Origin: Exophiala sp. HKRS030
Lineage: Eukaryota; Ascomycota; Eurotiomycetes; Chaetothyriales; Herpotrichiellaceae
Direction of reading: 5' to 3'
Length of the DNA: 64,000 nucleotides
Assembly: GCA_023897205.1 (NCBI GenBank)
Contig: JAHWDD010000002.1
Coordinates: 1,674,001 to 1,738,000, forward strand
Positions 33,720-43,500 of this stretch are shown here, piece by piece (position 1 is the stretch's first letter; every line of letters begins with the position of its first letter). The notes beneath the pieces were generated by a model, which ran no database searches, was not told the DNA's origin, and saw only the letters and a program-made list of their open reading frames with translations. A program made the translations under genes and the position numbers.

Positions 33720-34130
33720 ATGCCCGATGATTACCTCTGCGACCAATGTCATAAGGTGTTTCGTCGGAAAGAGCACCGAGATCGCCATCAACTTAGCCAT
33801 ACAACAGTACGCCCTTTCTTTTGCCCACTCTGCAACTACCGCTTCACCCGAAAGGACGCACTGATGCGCCATGTCCGACTACATGCTTCACGTGACAACA
33901 ACAATGTCGCTGGATCTCCGATTCGCATAACCGCAGCCTGCGACAGCTGTGCTACTCTCAAGGCTCGATGCAGTGAGCAGAAGCCGTGTGAATTATGTCA
34001 ATCCTTGCATGTTAGTTGTACTATCACCCATCAAACGAAGCGCCGTGGACAGGCTGTTCAACAACAAGATCAAAACCCCATGGTCGCACAGAATACTACG
34101 ACTGCTTATGTTCAGGCTCGCCGAAACTGA
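33720..34130 (+). CDS. C2H2 + Zn2Cys6 DNA-binding protein, truncated
   Basis: Only 136 aa from MPDDYLCDQCHKVF. Two perfect C2H2 fingers (CDQC...HQLSH and CPLC...HVRLH, each C-x2-C-x12-H-x3-H) are followed by a Zn2Cys6 cluster (CDSCATLKARC, CELCQSLHVSC), the combination found in large fungal regulators of roughly 700-1000 aa. The middle homology and activation regions are missing: the frame stops after AYVQARRN, and only about 180 bp remain before the convergent P450 gene. It is either a genuine short DNA-binding repressor or the 5' remnant of a regulator cut by rearrangement. No cluster motif lies in the 285 bp before it. Confidence 0.75.
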   Translation: MPDDYLCDQCHKVFRRKEHRDRHQLSHTTVRPFFCPLCNYRFTRKDALMRHVRLHASRDNNNVAGSPIRITAACDSCATLKARCSEQKPCELCQSLHVSCTITHQTKRRGQAVQQQDQNPMVAQNTTTAYVQARRN

Positions 34131-34307
34131 AAATCATCGACACCGAACTGAGCGAAGTGCACGCCAAAACGGTCCATCGGCTTCTGTTGATTACTACGAC
34201 CCAACGCTCTGCCCTCAGCCAACACCACTCCATTGGTCACGCACTGCATTGTACCATGGAACATGGGCGCCAATGGATGCTTGCGCACTTCCACTGATTT
34301 GCGAGGA

Positions 34308-36134
34308 CTATCTAGTCTTCACATGGACACATATACCTGTCTGCTTGTTGAACCAGTAGTTTTGAGTTTTCCAACTTCTTTTTGGGTCGGCAAGCTCGAC
34401 CTTGAACCTCCTCAAGAAGGCTGGAATAAGTTTGTGCATCTCAGCAAGAGAGATCTGTACAGTAAATGAGAAAGTGAGTTTTCGATCAGACTCGTCGGAA
34501 GGGTGTTTTGGAATCGCCCAGGGCGGACAACTCACATTCTTGCCAATACAAGTTCTCGAACCACCTCCGAAGTGAAGCATATGCCGATCCATCAAAGAGG
34601 CGTCGCCCTTGATCCATCTATCCGGGTTGAATTCGGCCGCGTCAGGTCCAAATATGGACTCGTCATAGTGAAAAACGGCCGCGTTGATGGACACACGACT
34701 CCCAGCGGGGAAGTACCGACCAGAGATGGTCACCCCACCGGCAGGTACATGGCGCGGCATTCCAAGGCCGACGCTTGGATGAAGCCGCATACCCTCCTTG
34801 CAGCAGGCGACCAAGTATGGCATCTTTATTGCTTCGTTGTATCGAATGTGCGGCTCGGACAACAGCCCCTGGGCAGTGAATTCATCAATCTCAGCCACAA
34901 GCTTTTGCATACATTCTGGACGTTGCATTAGATGATAGAAGATTGATCTGATGGCAATAGCCGTTGTGTCGCTACCGGCAAAACTGTGTATGGGTATAAC
35001 CATTAGTTTCCATCGGCCTTCTAACCCTGTGTATGTAGCGCGCAAAGGATCTGGCAGGGTTTTCTCTCGCTTACATGGCAACGCAGGCTTCATTCTGTAT
35101 CTCGGGGATACCGAACCCATCTTTATTTTCCATTATCTTGAAGAGCTTATCGAGCAAGTCCACCCTTTCGACGGTGCCGGCTTTCATCTGCTCCCGTCGG
35201 ACGTTGGTCCATGATCTCCCTGCAGCTCGAATCTCGTCAAAGCCTCGAATTGAGTCTCGGATGGTTGGGAAAATCATGCCGATGCTCGAATGGAAAGGTC
35301 GCAGCCACGCCGGCAGCACGCATGACAAAGCTATTCCGGGAAGTAAAGTATCCAGACTTTGGATATATCTTCCATAGTCATGCTCGTCTCGCATGAAACC
35401 GAACTGTTGTCCAAAAAACAACTCTCCGATCACGTCGAAGGCGTACCTGTGTGTACGAATCTGCCTGTCAGCGCCACAGGAACATAACAATGATGTGGCC
35501 CAAAAGAGGGGAAGAAAGGGTCGTTTTCGTGTTCTCAGCGATACAACTCAATAACGCACCACTGTATCCATTCACCGAAATCGATCTCTTTGGACTCCGC
35601 CGCAAATCGTCCCATCTTTTCGAGAAACACGTCCGTACACGCGTTGATGTACGTCTCGCTTTCTAGGATCGTGGACATGGAGTATACCGCGTTGACGTAC
35701 TTCCTCCGGTCGGCGTGCTTGACCTCGTCGAGTTGCGTGAAGAGGTCCCCATGTGGACTGACGTTGGGAGCGAAAGGAGGGTAAAAGTCGGTCTTTGTGA
35801 AACCGGACTTGATATTGTAGATGATCTTCACTGCTGACGGGTCCGACACGGAGACCTCGTTGTGGGCGATGCGAACGAGGGGCCCGTGCTGTTTGTGTAA
35901 AGCCCGCTCGAGATGTTCGGCTCGGCCGCTGGAGACGGCTGACCCGATCCACATCCGAGAGAAGGATGCGAAAAAAGGCCCTGGAATGCCGGCGAACGGG
36001 TGGAACAAGCGACAGTACAAAATCCAAAGTGCCTGCAACACCCCTAGTACGGAGAGAAGAAGAATGATTGTAGGGAGGTGCCAGAGCCAACCATCATTGG
36101 AGAATGTCTTGGAAATTGGTGTATCGAGAATCAT
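34308..36134 (-). CDS. Cytochrome P450, pisatin-demethylase-like
   Basis: Microsomal haem-thiolate monooxygenase. Exons 36134-35560, 35446-35075, 34983-34536 and 34454-34308 give 513 aa, phases all closing. N-terminal anchor TIILLLSVLGVLQALWILY is followed by the proline-rich hinge HPFAGIPGP. I-helix AGSDTT (completed across an intron), ExxR as CKEGMRLHP, FNPDRW, and the haem loop FGGGSRTCIGKN with Cys near 461. The C-terminal ISLAEMHKLIPAFLRRF and WFNKQTGICVHVK resemble the CYP57 pisatin-demethylase family. A (GTC) repeat starts 37 bp upstream of the ATG. The cluster motif is absent from its upstream region, so it may not belong to the BVMO regulon. Confidence 0.92.
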
Positions 36135-36167
36135 CGTAGTTGGTTCGGTATGCGTTGGATGGATGGG

Positions 36168-36220
<53 letters not shown>

Positions 36221-36879
36221 TTCTAATGCTATTTGTATGTACCTTGGTACAGTAAGTAGGTGAACTCGTCAGATGTCTGTCTATCTTGTATATATATATA
36301 CCTTACAGCATCATCATCGCGTTACCAGTCTGTGACTAGAGGGAACTATCAATCCATGGGGCCCCCCTTTCTCTCCCCCACAAAAGCACATGGAAATCTC
36401 TGGTAGTACATTCCTCCTTCTCCTCCCCCCACTAGAACCGCCGATTGAAAGCCAACAACCTTTTTCCTGCTGTCAGGGCGTATCGTGGGCATTTGTTTCC
36501 TCAAGCATAGCTAAATGGAACATGCCGAAGGGTGATTGGCCTGTCGACAAAAGCCCAGTCTAACCTCACTTCCGGCTGTCGTGGGGAAGATTGGGGACGG
36601 TGGGCCGAAGCATGTCGCCACTGCATTGCCAGTCAATGGTCATAGTACTTCTCCTTGTTACCGAAAAGTGCAACTTTCCTGGCTTCATCTACGTCTTCCA
36701 ACAGCTGACGAAGGCGGCGGGAATACCCCCCTTCCTTCTTGCCAATGTTACAGAACTGTTACATTTTCGCTGTCAAAACTCTGGTTAGAAGTGAGGGTCT
36801 CTTGGCGCCCCTCTCCTTCCCTCCCCCAGCTCCCTCCAGCTCTCTCCCCCGGAAACCTGACATCCTGACCTGGACCAGC
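36135..36879. other. P450 upstream region / 3' region of the DUF3425 gene
   Basis: No gene recognised. It contains the (GTC)n repeat, a TATATATATATA stretch near 36288-36300 and C-rich runs. No TTCGCCGAA or GGAGCCG element was seen. Confidence 0.55.
36171..36220. repeat. (GTC)n trinucleotide repeat, about 16.7 units, next to the P450 start
   Basis: Fifty bases of perfect GTC repeat on the plus strand, 37 bp upstream of the P450 start codon, so it lies in the 5' UTR or core promoter (GAC repeat in the transcript). Confidence 0.95.
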
Positions 36880-38751
36880 CTACGTTAGTGTCTCGAGCAC
36901 TCGGTTTATCAGGGTTTGTAGCCTGTCCCCAGCCGCGGGCGAGAACTTTTGTGGAGCTCCCAGAATGTCACCTCTCCCCGCGGCAACCTCGACGGCCACG
37001 GGTAAGTCCTGAACCACGTAATGCGACACGGCGCTAGCGACGAACAGGGTCGGAAAGGTCTCAAAGAACCGGGGATGCAGCTTCTGGGTCTCGAAATTGC
37101 TATACTCGAGACCGTACGCCTTTTCTATTGCCTTCACCTCGGCAGACGCAGGAGTATACACGAGTCCCGTGCTGCTCGTCACCGGGGGGCAAAACCCGGC
37201 CTTTTCTTCCAGGAGGCAAAGGTCCCAGACCCGAAAAGAGGTAGCAGTAGCTGTTGTTGTTGACGATCTTTTTGGTCTGTCGGAAAGCCTCGGAGGTGGA
37301 GTTGTTTTTGTAGTTGTTTTTGTCGACTCGGATCCTTGAGCGACTGATGACCTATCATTATTATTGTTATTGCGTGCTGCTACCCCTGCTGGGACCGAAG
37401 ACGACGTTGTTCGATGTGCAACGACGTTTTGAATGGCAATCTTACAGACCAGATCCACGTCGAAGTTGTCCTGCTGTTCGATCAATTTCTCCCGGAGTTC
37501 GGGCCATGGCAGCCAATCGATCAACGGCGAGTGGGGGACCGTCAGCTGTCGAGGAGTCGGGCAGTAAGACGGGTGCATCTGTCCGTAGACCGCCTCGTTG
37601 GGAAAGTTGCGCCACATTTCAGACTGGAAGAACCCTATGAACGAGGCCGTGGTCTTCCAAAAATGGGCGGCTTCCGGCCAAGCCTCGCGCACCACCCAAA
37701 GGACTCCCTCCGCGCACAACTTGGCTCGGTGTTTCATGGTCAACGACGGGTTCTGTGCGTGATGACTAAGAACCTGGTATAGAGTGGTGATATACTGATC
37801 CAGTTTGCAGCGGGCCTCCTGGCCGACGCCAGAATTGTAACCCGTTCTTAAATCTGGGACGACTTGGAGATTACGTAGCGTTGGTATTGGAGTTGTACTG
37901 TAATCAAACAAACCTTCAACGACTTGGATGTCGTCGTCGTTGCTGATATCATTTTCAACGTTAGCGTTGGTAAGAGAAGATCCAGTAGACAGAAGCGGCG
38001 GCAAATTGTCCTGAAAAAAGTCTTTTGTAGGAGCGTCCGGCGGTTGCGAGAGCCACATGCTGCTGTCATGCAACGTATAGTCTGGTGACTGGAGAGACCG
38101 CGGTTGTTGCCCTAGTTGTGCATTCGTCGTGTCGTCCGCATCCAAAACATTGTCGTTGATAATGTCCGTTTTCATGGCACAGTAATGTCCAGACGTTGCT
38201 TGCGGCTCCCATTCATTAGATTGCCAGCAGTATTGATTTGTTAAATCATTGAAAAAATCACCATCTAACGCTGAGGGTTCGGCGTTCTGCATCCGGGCCA
38301 AATTTGGCAAATAATGGTGGTCCCAAAGCTGTGGCTCTGGCCTTGAAGACGAGTGGACTGATGCAATCCGTGTATAACTCGTCGTCCTATGTCGAGAGTC
38401 TCTGGCAGGATAACCTTGGAGGGCCTGGGACGGCTGAGGAGGAACCACGTCCAATCGTGGCATGTCGTTGGACATGAAGCACGATGTACTTCCATCGTTT
38501 CGTGAATGTTGTAGATGACTGCTGCAGTCTGGTAATTCTACATCCACCAACTGGCAAGACGCCTGGAGATATAGATGGGCTAATTCTTGGTTGCGGGCGG
38601 CAAGCGTTTGGCATTGCGCTTGAAGCACTTGGACCTTCCTCAGAAGCTCTTCATTCTCCCTCTCCAGCTGCGAACGCGATCTTGAAGGTCGGTATGACAC
38701 CATCGGCTGCAAATCCCAGGGTTCGAATTGAGGGACCTCCATGGCGACCAT
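36880..38751 (-). CDS. DUF3425 protein with leucine-zipper-like coiled coil
   Basis: Single exon, about 623 aa from MVAMEVPQFEPWDL. Residues of the early N-terminal part (QLERENEELLRKVQVL, QCQTLAARNQEL) form a heptad-patterned coiled coil like the zipper of fungal bZIP/DUF3425 factors, but the basic DNA-contact region that should precede it is reduced to SYRPSRSRS. A long Ser/Gln/Asp-rich linker follows. The C-terminal half holds the DUF3425 block: EGVLWVVREAWPEAAHFW, SPLIDWLPWPELREKLI and DVDLVCKIAIQNVV. Asn and Thr runs lie in one loop. Probably a nuclear regulator or dimerisation partner; direct DNA binding is doubtful. The coding call is strong, the function weak. Confidence 0.8.
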   Translation of the reverse strand: MVAMEVPQFEPWDLQPMVSYRPSRSRSQLERENEELLRKVQVLQAQCQTLAARNQELAHLYLQASCQLVDVELPDCSSHLQHSRNDGSTSCFMSNDMPRLDVVPPQPSQALQGYPARDSRHRTTSYTRIASVHSSSRPEPQLWDHHYLPNLARMQNAEPSALDGDFFNDLTNQYCWQSNEWEPQATSGHYCAMKTDIINDNVLDADDTTNAQLGQQPRSLQSPDYTLHDSSMWLSQPPDAPTKDFFQDNLPPLLSTGSSLTNANVENDISNDDDIQVVEGLFDYSTTPIPTLRNLQVVPDLRTGYNSGVGQEARCKLDQYITTLYQVLSHHAQNPSLTMKHRAKLCAEGVLWVVREAWPEAAHFWKTTASFIGFFQSEMWRNFPNEAVYGQMHPSYCPTPRQLTVPHSPLIDWLPWPELREKLIEQQDNFDVDLVCKIAIQNVVAHRTTSSSVPAGVAARNNNNNDRSSVAQGSESTKTTTKTTPPPRLSDRPKRSSTTTATATSFRVWDLCLLEEKAGFCPPVTSSTGLVYTPASAEVKAIEKAYGLEYSNFETQKLHPRFFETFPTLFVASAVSHYVVQDLPVAVEVAAGRGDILGAPQKFSPAAGDRLQTLINRVLETLT

Positions 38752-39400
38752 TCGTAGTGATAAAGATAACAAGACGTAAATTCGGATCAACCACGAAGAG
38801 CAATTACCCCGCCGGTCCCCAGAAGTGAGTCTCGGCGGCGAGCTTTGTGGGGGATTTCCGGGGATTGCTCTGCCCGGAGCTGCTCCATACCTAGGGCTAC
38901 GACAGCACTGATGCAGGGGTGACTGGTGCTCTTATCAAGGCGCTACTTATATGAGGTGAAGCATGAGCTGGTTGTTGTAACAGCGGCACCATCTCCTTGA
39001 GGAGAAGTTTGACCATTTCTTAGGCCTATTGAATGTTGTATAGAAGGTATGGATTACAGTGAGCACGGGTTATGGGTCTCTCAACCAATGGAAATTCTCC
39101 AACCTCAGCCTCGCAGGGTCGACCACATGGTCAACTTTCCAACTTTCCCAACCTTCCCATGACAACACATCAACACGCCAAAACACAACATCATAACAAC
39201 TACATGATCATGCTAATCACTTGACCACATCATCAGCTAGTTTTTGTCTTCATATATATACCATATGTAGACACATACCCCGAAACAAATGCAGATGGAG
39301 ATATAATTGTTTATCTCTTCGCAAGAACACCAACCTACGTATCATCCCATCGCCCAATCCGACAACAGCGTGCTCAATATCGATACAGAGCTCAAACACA
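38752..39400. other. Divergent intergenic region DUF3425 / S1 nuclease
   Basis: No gene seen. It carries a tandem CAACTTTCC-like repeat near 39130-39160 and a TATATATA near 39252. Confidence 0.5.
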
Positions 39401-40447
39401 ATGCATCTGTATACGAGTACAATCACCACTCTATTTCTATCCCTCTCCCTCCCCTACACAACACAAGCGTGGGGTTCCTTGGGTCACCGCACCGTCGCCT
39501 ACCTAGCATCTCTCTACTTCACCCCTCGATCCACCACATTCACCAACCACCTCCTCAACGGTCAGGACATTTCCGAAGCGGCTCTCTTCCCCGACAAAGT
39601 CCGCCACATGCCGGCGTTCGCCTACACTGCGGCCTGGCACTACATCGACGCGCAAGACGACCCCCCTCGTCAGTGTGGCATCAACGTCACGCGCGACTGT
39701 TTGGCCGCCGACGGCGGGTGCGTCGTGAGTGCCATCGCCAATCACACTGCGCGGGTCGCGGACCTCTCCCTGCCACGATTCTACCGCGGTCAATCCCTGC
39801 GCTTCATGATGCATTTCTTTGGTGATGTTCATCAACCCCTCCACACCGAGAACTTGTCTCGAGGCGGCAATGACATCCCCGTTCTTTTCGACAACCACGC
39901 CACCAACCTCCACAGCGTATGGGACACGCTCATACCAAACAAGTACGCTGGTCCGGATACCCTCTCTCAATCTCACCGTCACTCTGAACCTTCATCTTCG
40001 TCGAGACCATCATCATCATCACCATCGTACGCCCCCACAAAGTATGATCATGATGACGAACTCCTAGCAGCTTTCCGCTGGGCCCAACGTCTCTACTCCC
40101 AAGACGCCCAAGACGATACCCACACCTCCTCCTCTTCGGTCTCCAATGAATGTCTTTCCGACGCCACGGAATGCAGCTTGTCATGGGCGTCCGAGGCGAA
40201 TTCTCATATTTGCTCTTACGTCTTGGCTCATGATGTCCTCCACCAAGAACTAGGCGGAACCTACTACGAAGGCGCCGTGCCGATCATAGACGACTTGGTA
40301 GGTAAAGCGGGCCGAAGGTTGGCCGCTTGGATCAATGCCATTACGAACAACATCGACGATATGGACCTAGCAGACAATCAGAAGACTGTCGAGTACATGC
40401 GCAATGACGAGGCAGGTTCGGGTTTGTCACAGCACCTTCTGGAATAG
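39401..40447 (+). CDS. Secreted S1/P1-type zinc nuclease
   Basis: Extracellular single-strand nuclease/3'-nucleotidase. Single exon, 348 aa from MHLYTSTITTLFL. A signal peptide ends at TTQA, placing Trp (WGSLGH) at the mature N-terminus as required for zinc binding in this family. Other zinc ligands: the His in GHRTVA, His/Asp in WHYIDAQ, the HFFGDVHQPLH block, GGNDIPV, and NLHSVWD. N-glycosylation sequons NVT and NHT are present. A Ser/His-rich insertion (residues about 190-215) is longer than in P1. An in-frame upstream start would hide the signal peptide and was rejected. Confidence 0.95.
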   Translation: MHLYTSTITTLFLSLSLPYTTQAWGSLGHRTVAYLASLYFTPRSTTFTNHLLNGQDISEAALFPDKVRHMPAFAYTAAWHYIDAQDDPPRQCGINVTRDCLAADGGCVVSAIANHTARVADLSLPRFYRGQSLRFMMHFFGDVHQPLHTENLSRGGNDIPVLFDNHATNLHSVWDTLIPNKYAGPDTLSQSHRHSEPSSSSRPSSSSPSYAPTKYDHDDELLAAFRWAQRLYSQDAQDDTHTSSSSVSNECLSDATECSLSWASEANSHICSYVLAHDVLHQELGGTYYEGAVPIIDDLVGKAGRRLAAWINAITNNIDDMDLADNQKTVEYMRNDEAGSGLSQHLLE

Positions 40448-40535
40448 TATTGGAACTTAAAGGGGCCGGATAGAGAAAGAGCACAATATACATTTGTCGT
40501 ACGTTGATATTAGTACCTACGGACCAGGCATTGTA

Positions 40536-43500
40536 CTATTTAGTCCCATTCTCAGTGACAACTTCCTCAGCCATCATTTCACCTTCTTGGTCAACAATCT
40601 CCCTCACACTTCGACGGGCAGAAGTGACTAATCCACCATAATGATCTTCCAATCTTCCCTTTTCTGTAAACTTTTTGAGCTTGGTTTGCTCCTTGTCCAT
40701 ATCCTTGCGAACTCCCTCCAATTCACTCTGAGGGTATCGTTCCTGTAAACTGCTAGGAAATACCTCCCTCTCCAAAATCTCCTTGGGCGAAAACATATGG
40801 ATACTAGCCCCTTCAAATTGTTCTAGCAATAGAACCCGTTCGATCGTGCGGAACAAACAAGTCTGTTGCATCTCGTTCTGTACCCATTCATCATCCTTGC
40901 CGCTAGTATCATTGATCATCAACCAGTTGTCTCTGATCATGACTCTTCTCCATATCAAAGCCCGAAGGTCATCCTGCTTGTGACTCGGCAAGTCTGAAAA
41001 GTCGACAATCCTGAGAGCGATGGCACATTCTTGGCCAACAATTTCGGGATTGTCTTCCGCCATGCCAACCCATTCCACCGAATCCATCAACGTCAAAAGG
41101 TCGACCAGCTCCTCAATCGACAACGGTACTTGATGAACCAGCGACTTCAAGATCTGCTTCAGTTGTCTCTTGAGAGCCGGCGTATCTTTGACCAGCCTGG
41201 AAGCGAAAGTCTCTACTGCCAGATCCAAAGTCGCTTTTTCATCCACTGCGGCTCCAACGGCAGCCAAGATATGCTGGTAGGCTCGTTCTTGAATGTCAAT
41301 GGCCGATAAATCGCGATCATACCTCACAGTCTGACGAGGACGTCGATCAGCACCTTCGTCGGCTGCCAGTCCTGCTAATTTAGCTAGCGACAACTCGGTC
41401 TTTTTGTTCCAGACATCAGCTGTCTCTTCAGCAGCGACATTCCGCAGCGTTTTCTCAGCTCGCGCATAGCCATCGCTGCCGATGACATCGTGGATCCAGC
41501 TGAGCTTGCCCACACTTTGTCCGAACTTTTCTGCCTTTTTGAAGAACCAAGAGAGAAACTGCCGCTTTTTGTCATCTTCTTGGCCCTTAACCAAAAGATT
41601 GCCGCATTCATCATCTTCGATCATTTGACTAAAGCTGGCCCAGGCCCACGCTTTACCAAAACGCTCAAAGTACGTCTCAGCTTGAGCCTGCATGTCGGCG
41701 ATAACTCTTGTGTTGACATCCTTGATCATGGGATTAGCTTCAGCTTCCTCTGTCAAACTGCCGTAATACGAGTAATGCAGTGCAACAAGCATCGGGCAGT
41801 TCTCAAGTTTTTCAGCCAGTTGAATCGCTCCTGGCATATTGAAATGAGAGATGTTTACGAGCGCCTTGTTCAACCGGTCACGCTTCTCATCTTTGAGGTT
41901 TTTGAGTTCATCTTTCAGGATTTCCGGGTCCTTCTCCAGCTCTTTGAGGTGGCGTTCGGCTTGTATGGACTCTTCCTTCGCTATACGAGAAAAGAGCTCC
42001 ACCTCGGTCGGTAAGCGAGCAGCAAGGTCTTTAAGCGCCATTTTGCTGGGTGCTTCATACGGTTTGCCATCCAGATCAGTCGGCATTTTCTTCTTCTTGC
42101 TCTTGCCCAGTGAATGATCCCACCACTCAGTCAAGAACTTGCAGATGTCGTAAATCAGTTGTTGGCCAAATCGAAACGGCTCCGGAGCTGATGTCCACGG
42201 GTGAGGAATGTCCACAGGGAATCCTGCCACAAGTACTCCATCTTGGAACACCTCGTCTCCTAGACCGTACTCTGGGGCATTGTCCTCCCGAAATTTGAAA
42301 GCTGCAGTATATGACGCAATCCACAAGTCGACAGCTTCTTTGAGATAGTCAGCAACAATTCTGGGATCAGTCACTTGCATCGGCTCCAGTTCTGGGATGC
42401 AACTAGTCAACTCGGACATAAGATGGCCGATGTTATTGACACTGTTGACAAGCCAATGTCGTATTCGATCCTTCTCGCCTTTCTCCGGATCAGGGTATTT
42501 TTGTCTGGACTCGTGGAGTGCGCGAAGGGTGAAATCAAGATAGGGCATCTCTCGATCCTCCTGGGGGTATTTTCGCTGAATTTCCTCTTGTACTTTCCAG
42601 ACAGCTTGGGCGGCAGCCAGTTTCTCGGCGTTTAGAAGGAGTTGGAAACGAACATTCCGAGGAATAGCAGAGGGGTAATGGTCCAGCAAATGTTGAGCCA
42701 GATCAGCAAGTGCCTTGGCTCTCATTCGCAGATGCATTTCGATAGAAGGTGCACTTTTGGGGACATGCTTCGAACTCGATGACAGAATTTCCGAGCTGAT
42801 GCTCAATGCTGCTGCTGCAACCTCCTTGTCGGGGAAAGTCTGGGTGATGTTTTTTAAATCCAAAGGATTCTGTTTGATACTTCCAAAGAAGACTGCTTGT
42901 TCGATCTTGCTCTTCGCACTTATTCGGTCGACGGCTTCTTCCACATGCACTTCATCACTTTCACGAAGATGTGACACCATCTTGGCAATGCCGAAACCCT
43001 GAACACCAAACACAATCGCTGGTTGCTTTTCGCTTGCTTCTAACACATAGCCAAGGATTTTGTGAATGGTTCCATCTTGGAAACGTACACAATCTTGAAA
43101 TGGTTCTGGTAACGACTGTCGTTCCGCCATCAGCTGTGACGACGGCGATTCTCGGATCTTAGCCAGAGAAAAGATAACAATAGCCGTTTCGAAGAGGACG
43201 AAAGCCACAGGTTGTGTTCTTGCAACACATAGGCGCGGTCGCCATGATTGTGGGTCTGAGGATTTGGTAGAGTAGCATGTGATCGGGTGTACAACCCTCA
43301 CTTTAGCTCCCTCGTCTACCACCATTTCAACCAGGTAATAAGTCGTTCTCGCGTCTTGCGAGACTGAAATCAAGACCATCATAGGAGCACCGTGACTGCC
43401 TCTGCGAGTCAAAGCCGTAGTGAGTCCTGTGGACAGTTCAACGTCAAGCACCTTGAATTGTAGAGACGGCGTATCCCCGAGAATTACTTTCAGTGCGCTT

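Noticed and set aside
34119..34127. A near-match CTCGCCGAA of the cluster motif
   Set aside because: It differs at the first position and lies in the coding end of the truncated zinc-finger gene, so it was not counted.
35572..36090. A 172-codon alternative frame on the P450 strand
   Set aside because: It is out of frame with the intact P450 N-terminal exon and has no features of its own.
42176..42185. A CGGCTCCG in Nup133
   Set aside because: Coding-sequence occurrence of an 8-mer expected by chance; used only to temper the significance of the GGAGCCG motif.
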